Below, in pieces: positions 1 through 11,300 of a stretch of 64,000 nt of DNA; the first letter of the stretch is position 1, and each line of letters begins with the position of its first letter. A model generated the notes under the pieces. It searched no databases. It saw nothing but the letters and a program-made list of their open reading frames with translations, and was not told where the DNA came from. Position numbers and translations under genes: made by a program. Source of the DNA: Telopea speciosissima (Eukaryota; Streptophyta; Magnoliopsida; Proteales; Proteaceae). The stretch is from contig NC_057921.1 in assembly GCF_018873765.1 (NCBI RefSeq), forward strand, positions 64,965,557 through 65,029,556. Reading direction: 5' to 3'.

Positions 1-354
1 GGGCACCGAAGTTATTTCATGTGTTGCTGGTCGAGAGAAATAGACACGCATGGTGCTAGCCTTTGGCAGTTTAGAGAATCTTTTTTATTTTTCTTGTGTG
101 TATGTGCGTCTCTCTTCTTCGTATAAAATGATCCCACTACCCTCCCATCCATAATACCTTTTTATTGCACCTAATTGGTGTGTTCCCCTACGCCATTTGC
201 TCAGATAATCCTTAGTCTCATCAAAGTTTGTGCTGCGTGTTTTTTTCCATAGAGTGTACTTTGCATTGTGAATCAATTTTCACCCACAAGGATTTCTTTT
301 CTTTTTTTTTTTTTGGGTAACAACCCATAGTGACTTAATATACTCTTACCTTGA
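1..354. other. Intergenic, nothing recognised
   Basis: AT-rich sequence with a T-run near 301-314. No credible coding potential or terminal repeats were seen. Confidence 0.5.
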
Positions 355-665
355 GGCCTCATTTGTTTAGAGGAAAAGGTGGGGTGGGATTGTTAGGAAG
401 ATGAGATCCACATGTTGGTGGGGTTTTGTGGGGTGAAAAATGTTGAGATAAAGTTGTTTTTCTATGAAGAGTAATCAAATGGTTGGACTTTGGATAAATA
501 TGGGATTTTGAAGTGTCACATCAATAGACAAAATAATTAATGATGTCCCCTGAGGTTTTGTAACTTCACCACCTCAAATAAAACAAACAAAATTGTGATG
601 GAATTTGGAAGTGTCACGCCAATATTTTCCCACCCTACTTAAGTACCCTCTAAACAAACGGGGCC
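355..665. repeat. MITE-like element with 19-bp terminal inverted repeats
   Basis: The left end (355-373, GGCCTCATTTGTTTAGAGG) matches the reverse complement of the right end (647-665) at 17 of 19 positions. The 311-bp interior is non-coding and contains two copies of TGAAGTGTCAC-like sequence. I found no convincing target-site duplication, so the superfamily is uncertain. The TTTGTTTAGAGG-type ends resemble abundant plant hAT or Harbinger MITEs. Confidence 0.7.
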
Positions 666-969
666 GATGGTTTTGTGAAAAGAAAGATTGTTAAATGGTT
701 TAATTGATCACGTGTCAAATTTAAAACTAGTTCATTTATATTCTATCCATATATAGGCATGAACCCTTGTGTTAATCCAAGTATTATTAGTATTTATGCA
801 CCTTTCGAAGTTTTAAACCTTATTATTAATACTTATTTTATCAGTTGGCCAGTTCCATCTAGGCTCACGTTTAGCATATATGCAATAAATATGGGTCTCT
901 TTATTCATAAATTTCAGCCCCATGTGACTTACCACATAATAAAATTGATTGTTCAACCATAAATTCTGC
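666..969. other. Intergenic, nothing recognised
   Basis: AT-rich spacer between the MITE and the LINE. The short open frame at 759-962 has no recognisable motif and is probably chance. Confidence 0.5.
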
Positions 970-985
970 AATGAATGAGTTTTCT

Positions 986-3490
986 TTTTCTTTTTTTGTG
1001 GTAAATATATGTTTATTCAGTGGAATGTGAGGGGCACGCCGCTAATGGCTTACAAAACTCCATTAGCCACGGAGCGGAATCCGGCCATACAGTTGTACAT
1101 TCTAACGACAGGGATTTCCTTGCTAAAGAGTCTGCCAGAGCATTGGACTCTCTAGGAACATATAGGAATGAGCAAGAGAGCAAGTAGGACGAAAGCTGAT
1201 CAAGTTATGTCCTTGATTATAGCTTTAAGGTGGAGGGGTGTCCTAGTAGAGGGATCATTGATAAAGTTAACGACCCCTTTGTTATCGGATTCAACTATGA
1301 GATGATCTACTGCTTGACCGATCCCTTCCAGAAGCCCTCCCCGAATAGCTAAAGCTTCACCCACCTCAATCTCCTTGAAGTAAGTCACCTCCGATTTTGC
1401 TAGGAGAACTTCACCCTTTGAGTTGCAGACAGCGACTCCAACACCTGTTTTTCTTGAGATTGGATTTCTATCAGCATCGCAATTGACCTTTAACACCCTC
1501 GAGGGGGGAGGAACCCAAGAAGTCTTGGTAGGAACCGGATGATTGTCTGTCCTCTTAATAGTAACAGCAGAGGGTTGATTTACTTCTTGGAATTCCCCAA
1601 AGGCCTTAATGGCTCCACTAATCACATCAGTAGGAGACCAATTCTTGGTGCCAAACAGGAGCTCATTTCGAGTTTTCCACAAAAACCACAAAAAGAAGTT
1701 GATCAAGCCTTCCAAGTTTCGGCCTTCCTTCTTTCCCAGGCATTGGTACTCCTTCCAAGCTCCAATAAAATCCGAGACCGTGGTGTGTCCTCTTTTTACC
1801 ATGTTGATTCCTAGAGGGCTCCCAAACCACACTGATTGCGCAAAAGGACACTGAAGTAGGATATGCTCTATAGTTTCTGGTGCGTCACCACATCTCGTGC
1901 ACATTGGATCCACAGGCACCTGGCGCCTTGCTAAGCCCTCCCCTATAGGTAAACCATTTGCACATGCACGCCATTGAAAGGACCTAATCTTGGGGAGAGA
2001 GTTTGCATGCTAAATCCTTTTCCAGTTGTCCTCAGGGGTGCTGCCCCATTTGCTGAGGCGGGAAGACGAAGGGGCAGCCAGCATCCTCAGCTTTCCTTCT
2101 GCTGCTAGGAGATTATAAGCTGATTTGACCAAGAATATTCCTTTTTTGTCTCCTCCCCAAACCAAATGGTCTTCAGTCGGAAACATGGGAAGCTGAATCT
2201 GCAGAATTGCATCCTTAACGACTGGAGGAAAAAGTTCCTCAATGAGATTAACATTCTAGCGGTTACAAGCCTGAATAATGAGGTCCGAGACCTTATGGAA
2301 GGGAGTGGATGTTCGGCAATGGTTGGGGATTATGAACCCATCTAGGGAGGGAACCCACCTATCCTCCCAAATGTCGACTGATCTTCCATCTTCTATCTGC
2401 CAAATAAGACCTTTCACCAGGACTTTCATGCCTTCTAGAATACTCTTCCACCCCCAAGAGGCATTGTTCCCAGCCTTAGCCTGCAAGAAATCAGTCTTAG
2501 GAAAATATATTTTCTTCGTGAAGAGAGCCTAATCAGAGTCAGGTTCTGTAAAGAGCCTAATCAGAGTCAGGTTCTGCAAAGAGCCGCCAGGCAGACTTAG
2601 CCAACAAAGCCTTGTTCTGCAATTTTCGGTCTTTGAACCCAATCCCACCTACCGATTTTGATTGACAAAGCTTATTCCACGCAAGCCAATGCACTTTCTT
2701 GGTGTCCAGGTTTCCATTCTAGAAGAAGTGAGCAGTCGAGCTTCTGGCTTTCTTATGGATAGAAGTGGGAAGCTTGAAGTGGGTGGAGATGAAAGTAGAC
2801 ATGGGGAGGAGAGTAGACTTCAGAAGAACCTCACGGTCTGCAAATGAAAGCAAGTTTTGAGCCCACCCTTTAAGTCTCTTGGCCATACGATCATTGACTG
2901 CATGAAAGACTTCAGTTTTGTTAACTCCAACAGAAGTGGGAACACCGAGGTACTTGGTTGGGCCATCACCATAAGGAAACTTGAACACTATGGAGAACCA
3001 CCTTTTGATCTTTGGTGCCGTATTTGGACTGAAACAGAGGCTAGACTTTTTGTTATTGATGGACTGGCCACTAGCTTTGCAAAAAATATCCACCTGATCC
3101 TTTAGATTGAAAAGCTCTTGAAGCCGGACTTTTGAAAATAGGAGGCAGTCGTCGACGAAAAACAGATGAGTAAGAGCCTCCCCCCTATTCCGGACTCTTA
3201 CACCATGAACAAGACCCTCCCCCTGAGCTTTACTAATGAGGCTACTCAATGCTTGTGCACACATAATGAAAAGTGCAGGGGATAGAGGGTCTCCTTGCCG
3301 AAGTCCTCTGGTGGGAGTAACCGAGCATCTCATGGCCCCATTGATCATAATAGAGTAAGATACGGTGGTGACACAGCTCATAATTAGAGCAACAACCTTC
3401 GTCGAGAGGCCAAATCGAATCAGGATATTCTTTAAAAAATGCCATTCGATCCTATCATAGGCACGTTTCATATCAAACTTGAGTATCACC
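986..3490 (-). mobile_element. 5'-truncated L1-type non-LTR retrotransposon (LINE)
   Basis: This is a LINE copy inserted on the minus strand. Reading from 3490 downwards it shows the reverse transcriptase palm and fingers, a linker, a zf-RVT zinc-binding block and an RNase H-like domain. Its 3' end sits at a T-rich run (986-998, an A-rich tail on the element's strand). The insertion is bounded by an imperfect 16-bp target-site duplication, 970-985 and 3491-3506 (AATGAATGAGTTTTCT versus AATGAATAGGTTTTCT). The copy starts inside the reverse transcriptase, so the endonuclease and 5' part are missing, as expected from incomplete target-primed reverse transcription. A 28-bp tandem duplication (2525-2552 and 2553-2580) adds a frameshift. 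Confidence 0.9.
1200..3490 (-). pseudogene. Broken LINE reverse transcriptase / RNase H polyprotein
   Basis: Three open blocks in different frames represent one decayed ORF2. Block 3492-2719 carries the reverse transcriptase, with KFDMKRAYDRIEW, then GLRQGDPLSPALF, then FFVDDCLLF, where the usual active-site box is F/YADD (here VDD, so an altered residue). Block 2486-2256 matches the conserved linker with a WGWKSILEG-type motif. Block 1919-1200 has the zf-RVT cysteine/histidine signature (CTRCGDAPETIEHILLQC) followed by an RNase H-like domain with an NCDA motif and a later VESDNKGVV motif. Frameshifts separate the blocks, so no functional protein is expected. This is transposon sequence, not a host gene. 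Confidence 0.9.
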
Positions 3491-3506
3491 AATGAATAGG
3501 TTTTCT

Positions 3507-4436
3507 GTACCGTGAAAATGTCAAGATTTATTTGGACTCAAAAGTAAGTTGGGGGCCTAGTTGTCAAAGAAACTTATTATATTTAGATGTTAAAAAATAA
3601 ATAAAAAATAATAATTAAACAAAATTCATGATGAAGCAATGATTGATTTATGTGTATATCTCTCTTCTAGAATTCTCCTTTGTTTTTTTAGTGACAAATA
3701 AAGCTTCAATCAGTGGATATCAATTGGTTTTGATCGGGCTAACTTAGGTCTTTAAGGCATGTTAGGTCAACTAAAACTAACCAATAATTCTATCAAATCC
3801 TTAAAGTCCAGACTGTTACCGAATATCCATTGGTTGATCGAGTTTCGATCCCTAATTGGTTTGGCTTCTCCGTTTTCACAACTACATAGTCCAGATTCCG
3901 AACCAATTATGTATTGTGTAGAGACAAAGAGACCAAGTAAAAAATAAAAACTTAAATATATATACACGTCAATTGGGACCTTAATTTGAGTTCTCACCTC
4001 TCACATGTGTATAGATAATAAATATGCACAATTGTATCAATTATATTCTTTATCAAAAAAAATTGTATTAATTATATTTAGCCTGGATTCTGGAATCAAA
4101 TAATTGAGGAAAAAGTTTTCCTCCACTCTGAATGAAGGATCATAATTACTCTTTATTATACACATTCAATAATGCCCTCTCCGTTGTTCTAATACTCATC
4201 TCTAAACACCCAAACCCATGGCAAAAGAACTTTTTATTCACCATGGGTGAAGAAAACTGCCTCCCTAGTTTTAAAACATGAGATTTGGCGACTCTGATTT
4301 GGATCAGATGGATCAAAATTAGCTAGAATCGATGCTCAAGAACCCTAAAATAAGTCTTCAGATCCACGTGTGAATAGACCATGTTAGGTCGATGGAAATC
4401 AGGACCGATCATGGTTGATTCTTTTCCAAATCAGCC
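3507..4436. other. Intergenic, nothing recognised
   Basis: AT-rich DNA with several poly-A/T runs. The short open frames around 3759-3997 are antisense to each other and show no family motif. Confidence 0.5.
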
Positions 4437-4444
4437 GATTCGCC

Positions 4445-4692
4445 TAGGGATGTAAATGAATAGCCGAAATCCGTTTTCATATCCGTGTCGATGTCTGTTT
4501 AGCACTATCCGAAAGGTATACGGATAGGCTATAGCTATCCGAAAAGCTATATTTATATATAAAAGGATAAAATATTCGATCTGTATCTGTGTCCGTATCC
4601 GTTTAGCACTATCCGAATCCGTCCGAAAGCTAATCGGATACGGATGCGGATATAGCAATATCCGAGCCGAATCCGATCCGTTTACATCCCTA
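4445..4692. mobile_element. hAT-type MITE, TAGGGATGTAAA family
   Basis: The element begins TAGGGATGTAAATG at 4445 and ends with the inverted TTTACATCCCTA at 4692. It is flanked by an 8-bp target duplication, GATTCGCC (4437-4444) and GATTCGTC (4693-4700), matching at 7 of 8. An 8-bp duplication and these ends are typical of hAT MITEs found across many plants. The interior is rich in repeated TATCCG motifs on both strands and encodes nothing credible. Confidence 0.88.
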
Positions 4693-5036
4693 GATTCGTC
4701 TATCTGATTCTTAAAACCCTCTCCCAATAATTAAATACACTCATAAATAGTAAATAAATAAATAAAAGTTTTTTTTTGGTGCAAAAATAAATAAATAAAG
4801 TTGCAGGTTTCTTTTGTTGGTCATTGTATTAATTGGTCCAAGTAGTCGGTCTCTTCGGCCAAATGGTAAGAGACTGTGCGATTGCTTTAAAGTGAAGCAA
4901 AACCGGACTCATTGTCATATTGGGTAATTCCAAAATTCCATAACGGACCGGCCTTCTGATTTCCATCATCCCGGTTAGGTTTGGCCCGACCGGTTGCCAT
5001 CCTACATTTTCCGATGTGGACGATGGTCTATTAAGC

Positions 5037-5060
5037 GCGGGAAAATAAGAGCGCGGGAAA
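5037..5060 (+). promoter_or_regulatory. Two tandem E2F-like binding sites upstream of TIMELESS
   Basis: Two identical GCGCGGGAAA sequences end at 5044 and 5060. Each contains GCGGGAAA (5037-5044 and 5053-5060), the reverse complement of the E2F consensus TTTCCCGC, and they are spaced 16 bp apart. They lie about 300 bp upstream of the TIMELESS ATG, in the likely core promoter. E2F control is expected for S-phase genes, so the sites fit the gene's role. Function is inferred. Confidence 0.75.
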
Positions 5061-5356
5061 AATTAGGAAATTCGTAGACCTTTCGGTGATCTGAGAGATC
5101 CCCAACTCCCAGAGACTCCGATAGTTCCGATAGTTCGACTGTAAAGAACATTTTCAAATCTGCAACTCATGTCTGAAGAAAAGAATCATTGACATTTCAA
5201 TTTGCTTCTACTGATCTCTTTCGTATTCAATCCCGTTCTCGCGGTTAGTATTTCTTTGTTTCTTGCAAACCCTAATTCGACCCCCCTGTGAACTTTATTA
5301 TCTCATCCCTTCATCGTCCTCTTCTTCTTCTCTAGCCATAGTTGAGGTTTCCAAAC

Positions 5357-8300
5357 ATGGACCTGGAAGGATTGTCCATCACTTGTGCTGGTATTGGAGG
5401 CATACAAGAAGATGAAAATGGGGCACCGATCGGTTACACGCCGAGTGAATTCTGCTTGGGTATGTTTTTAACATCACTACTGCTATTTTGTTTATTTATC
5501 TATTTAATTTTTCATGCATTTATTTACAGACAATCTGAAGGATTTACAGAGATTTCTGAGACGCGACGATCCCCAGACAAGAGATGTATTCAAGCAAATT
5601 TGCAAGTGGAATACGGTGTCAAAGGATCTGATTCCGATTATCGAGCATTGCCAGGCTCATCGCGATTTAGTGATAAATGCAGGTATTATTTTTTTTAAAT
5701 TTTCCCTTTAAATTTTAGATTGTTTTCCGTCTTCTCTTCCTTTGATTTTCTTATGACAAGAGGTGGCCTCTTGGGCCATTGCCCTCTTTATCTGTTTTAT
5801 TATTTTTCAGTGAAGGTTTTGGTATTTCTTACCATGCCTATCGAAAGCACGTCAAATGACATTTCCCAGCAAATAGAGTATCTATGGGAATTGAAGGTTT
5901 CAATTACACGTAGTGACACCATTGCTGTGATTGTTTCCCTCCTAGAAGAGCCGTTGGAGAACTTGGAACGGTAAGCCACTACTACACACACAAACTCTCC
6001 CCACTCTTCTGCTATTCATAGAGTTCCTGGAGTATGAGGATTTTATTAGTTACGCTGCTGAGTAAACAATCTTCAAACTATTCGCATGTATCAGAATATT
6101 GCGTCCTTAAGAAATCATCTTGCCTATTGAGCCATGTTTTCCTGCATCTTGTTGTCTTGTATGCGTTTTTCGAACTTTCAATTCATTCTAGAAGCAACTT
6201 TCTGCAGTCATGTGGCATGGGATGGCGGGACTTTGCTACGGTTTTCTATGTTGAAAATGCCTTTGGATGTATCCCGCAAAAAGTCTATCACCATATTCTT
6301 CCTGTAAACAACAAAAGGATGCCACTAATTTGAATATCAACTAAATGTAGTATTTTTCAGGATTTTCTGGGTCCAATAGACAAAAGAACCCCACAGTACT
6401 GCTGTGTGAACCATGTTCGTTCCTAGATTGTTAGCATCCTTGGATAAATCTTACTAAGTGGATAAACTTTCATTCCACCTTTCAACAAACCATGCAAGTT
6501 GAATTGGATCTAACCCTCCACAGAGCACTATATATATATATTTGTGAAAGAATATCCTGGAGTTTTCAATGGGGAATTCATCCCCTCTCGGAACGGAGGG
6601 CGATGCCGCACACCTCCTGTGGGCCTTGGTCATCATTGAAGATATTACCAAGCAAGGATTCAGTATCCTATCTCACTTGCACCATCCCACAATGAATGGG
6701 AGAGTGATCTCCCCAGAAGTCAGTGTCAGAATCAGAGCAAGCTACGCTACCTCCATTCCTAAGGCATGTACTCCTGTGGGCCTTGGTCATCATAGTGAAA
6801 TTGGTCTACATTTTGTGCCAGGAGTTTGTGTGATTAGTCAGATGAGATGAAGTTAAGGGCCACATAGATGTCGTCAACAACACCATTTTCAACTCAAAAT
6901 GACCACTTTCCTTTTTTTGTCAATCATGTGCCTCTATCGATCAAATGTTTTATCTTTAAAAAAAAAATAAAATTTTCCTTTTAGGTTTTGATATGCTTTG
7001 ATTTGGGTTCATGCCACATTCATTATATGTCTAATCCAATGTCAAGCAGTGAAGCATTCACAGAGGATAACTGGAAATTAGTTCAGCTGGTTCTTACTTT
7101 GTTTCGAAACGCTCTAGCTGTCCAAGATCTCTCACTGCAGCAGAAGGCATCGGGGTCAGTGACGCAGTTTTTGTCCACGAGAGACAGATTTCTAGAGCTC
7201 TTGTTCCGTGAGAATGTGATGGATCTTATGTTAGTGTTGACCCAACATGTTGGTGGTTCCTGCTGTTATCTTCGTCAAGATAACTTGCTTTTATTGGAGA
7301 CTTTGCATTACATATTTCTGGGCCAAGAGTCAGAGTTGACAGCCAAGGCATCTCAAAAGGGCTCCAAGGTTGGCTTCCCATCATCCTCCAATATTTTTTT
7401 TTCCTGTAATAATAATAGGTTGCATCACAGAAAAGATTATAAAACATATCAAAAGACCAGAAAAGATGAGCTAATGCTATCGTGAATTCCTAATGTATCT
7501 CTTTTGAAAGACTATCAGAGTCAAAGCTGTTTAGCTAGCAGTATCTGCTGTTGGATTCTGAGTGAAAGCTAGTAATCTTGGTATTTACTGATTTCAACTT
7601 CATTGGTCAAATGGCCACCTTTCTGTTGTTGAGAATTTCTCATCCGTTTTTGCTGTTCTCTTTTGTGCATTTTCAACTGGTTTACTACAGGTGTCTGTCA
7701 TATGTGTGAAGGTTCTAATTTAAAAATTATTGTGTAGGTGGATGAAGATGTTAAAGCATCTCTGAACTCTCTTGAATCCTTGATGATGGAGGAAGAAGAA
7801 AAGAGAAGGCTCGCTAGACTGCAAAAATTCGATCGTTATTCACAATTCAGTGGAACATTTACGCGGCTTGCCGTGGTATTAGGCTATTACTATTATTGAT
7901 GGCTTTAAACAGGGTAACTGAAAACCTTTTTTTTTTACATCCACCATGTTTTCTGTGACAGGATGGTTCTAAAACATTAATCAAAGGAAATCCTGGAGCT
8001 GCTCATGATAACCTGCCCAAACCTAATAAAGTGCATCGGGGACCTTCAAAAAGAATTGCATGGGATCATAGACAATTATCATCGTCAAAGGAGAATGTTT
8101 TACACTTGATCCATGATTTTATAAACCAGCTTTTGTCAGGCGGTTATAATGGTAATCTTTTGTAATGAGATGGGCGTATGCTGGTTGTCTAGGGTTTGCC
8201 TTTCTTTTTCCACAATTATGAATAATGCATGTTCTTACTGTCTAACCCTTGGAGTATCAGTTCTAATGCAGTCAATTCGTGAGGATATTGAAAAAGAACA

Positions 8301-11300
8301 TGCCATTCAGAACAGCGATATTGTTATTTTCTTCCAGGTTGCTCAATTTGTTACAGCTTTTCAATATCACAAGTTCTTAACTTCAAAGGTGAGAAATAAG
8401 TCATGATAAACTTGTGTCCCCATTAATTTCATAGATACTCATACCTCCATTACAAACATGCTTGAACTCTTACTTAAGTTTTCCATGTGGAGGGCCTAAC
8501 TTGTTGATAACTATGGTGACCTGTTGTCCTCTTTCCCTGGCCCTCACCCCCTCAGGGTTTTTTGTTTTTCTTTCTAGATTCTTTTAAACTGCTTCCGGCT
8601 TTCTTTCCTTTTGGGTCATATAATTGAAAGACATACTTGATAGTCTATTTATGCAATTTGTTGTGCTGGAATTCATTATCTAATGAAAGTTAGTTGATCT
8701 ATTCCCATAGGAATGTCCCTTAATGCTATGAATTCCTTTGGAGTTAGCTCTATTGGCCCTTCTTAGTGTCAATTCTTATTACAAAGTTGACAGAGTTCTT
8801 TTTTGCTTAATAATTTTTTTAGAATACATTGTTTTACTTAATTTTGTTGTTCTTTTAAGTTCATTCTGTACAACTTAATGGATACTGTGGTTTCTTTGTC
8901 ATATAACAGCCAAGCATGGAAACTGATGCATCTGAAGCTTTCATCAATAAGCATGCTGATAGCACATTGTTCCAAGGGGAATTCTGTGGACCAATAGCAG
9001 CAACAATGAATGAAGCCATGTTCAATTTGGTCATATCTAAGTGGCGTTTTGCTTTTGATGGCTTGAAGGAAACAAATGACTATAAATTCCTCAGTGTATC
9101 GGGATCTCTTATGAAAAATATGGTGAATACTATGCTACCTCATTAACTCAATATATTCTTGGTTGGATAAAAAATATATTGCTTCCATGGCATCTTTCTT
9201 ATGCATACATGCAAACTGTATATATGTATATGGGCAATGGTTCTTAGGCATGCATTTTAGAAAGTAATGCATGACTTTGAGTTTATGGATGGATGTTTTT
9301 TTTTTTTAAAATGTAATTCCTTTTCCCATTTCGTTAAAGATAGAATAATAACATCTGAAAAGAATATAAAAGTAGACTGAGCTGAGGTTAAGCATTATAT
9401 ATAAAATCAGTCTACACTTGTGAGGACCCTTTTGCAACTCAACATGAGCTTATTTTAGTGAAGCCCTTTGAGAGACCAAGAAATTCTAGGAGTTATAATA
9501 AAAAACAATGAGGTTTTGCCTTGAAGCCTAGAGGTTTAACTGAAAGTGCACATGGCTTATATTTATTCCTATATGTCGAAAACTAATGAAGTAGGCGAGT
9601 AAAAAGAAAGGATTTCCAGGCATTTTGGCTTCCAGATTTGATGAAGAGGTGTTCAATCTGATTTGGGAGAATGCATCTCCTTGATTAAACATATCCTACA
9701 GTGTCAATGTATATTTTGCTTGGTTCCTGACCTAAAGGATGTATTGTTCTCTTTTTGGATTTTAAATTGAGCTATTCCATTCTATATTTTTGTTGCACAG
9801 CCATACTTTCCTTATTATTAATGAATTACCTTTTGTTGTTGCTTGTTCATAAAAAAAAAAAGGAAGTAAATAAATAAAGCTTAACTTATAGATGCCCATA
9901 AGCACAAGCTGAAGCAGCTGAAATCAAAGGACATTTCTTGAATGCTACTGTGGGTACATCATACATGTGAAGAATTAATAAAAGGAGCTGTATTTGCTAG
10001 AGAATTGGGAGTTCCCATCATAATGCATAACTACCCGAGGGAGGGGGGATTCTACTTCACATCCATCATACAATGCCCGCAGTTATTGAGAAAGAAGAAT
10101 CATGGTATACACTTTTGTTTGCAACATGAGGTGGTTTAGATATGTCCATAAAATTCATGAGCAAGATTCTAGCTGGGCTATTGTGATGTTCTTAAACTCG
10201 GTCTCAAGTGATCTGTGATTTACTTTGTTTTCTGAACTAGTGCATGTAGTTTACTTAGCTTCTTTATATTTAGAAGTAGGTGAATCCTTTGATAATGCCA
10301 CCATTATTCCATGGATACAACCATGTCCATCCTTGCCATTGGTGGGTAAATTAAAGTTCTAGAAAATTGTATACTTACTTAGAAGTGTGAAAGCCATTTA
10401 AAGGGAGGTTGAAAGATGAAATTTGAAATTCTAGACCATTCACCATGCAATCGGAAAGATCTATTCACAAAGAATATGAAAGGTAGATTAAAAAATTTTC
10501 ATCTTTACTGGCACAAGCTTGATGAAATGATAAAATTTAAATTCAGGCATGTTTGGTGGATGAAACAAAAGCAGATCCCTTAAATTCAGGCATGTTTGGT
10601 GGATGAAACAAAAGCAGATCCCTTGGTGTATGCTTTAAGCCCATATTGTTTGCGTTTATCCTAGACTAGCTGACTAGAGGCATTCAAGATCAGATCCCTT
10701 GGTGTATACTTTTTGCTGATATCGTTTTGGTGGATGAAACAGAAGTAGGGGTAATGCAGAATTGAAGACCTATAAGAGTAGGAAGTCCACGAAGTATCAG
10801 TCCTAGCGCGACCCACTCTATTTTTAAGGCTTGGGTCCACTTTGTTTCTTGTTTTTAAGTTCTTTTCTATTTTAAGTGTTTTTAAAGTTAGTCCCGGTTG
10901 AACGGTTGGTTCAATTGGTTCAGTTTGGTTTAGTTTAAGTTAGATATTTTGTTCATTGTCTTTAAGTGTTTTAAGTTGGGTAGATTGTAGGAGTCGGCTA
11001 GGGGGGTTCCCAGCCCAACCCCAACTCTGTTTTATGGACTTTAATAAATAAGAGGCGTGGGGAGTCTTTCACCCCCAATTTGATTTTGATAAAAGTTGTT
11101 GCTTCTGCCTCTTAGCATGGAGTGCTTTCTTCTTTGTGTGAATCAAGGCCTGATTGGTGTGAATCCAGTCAACGCTTTCCGGTGGGAAGCCCAGGTACTT
11201 TCTTATTATCCTCTTCTTTGATTATTGACATTCATTTCTTCAATTTTGGTTTTAAATTTCCTGCAATTGAATCCATATTCTGTCCTGCGATTCTTCTACC

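Noticed and set aside
85-276. 63-codon minus-strand frame at the left edge
   Set aside because: No recognisable motif, low complexity ends and no splice context; probably chance.
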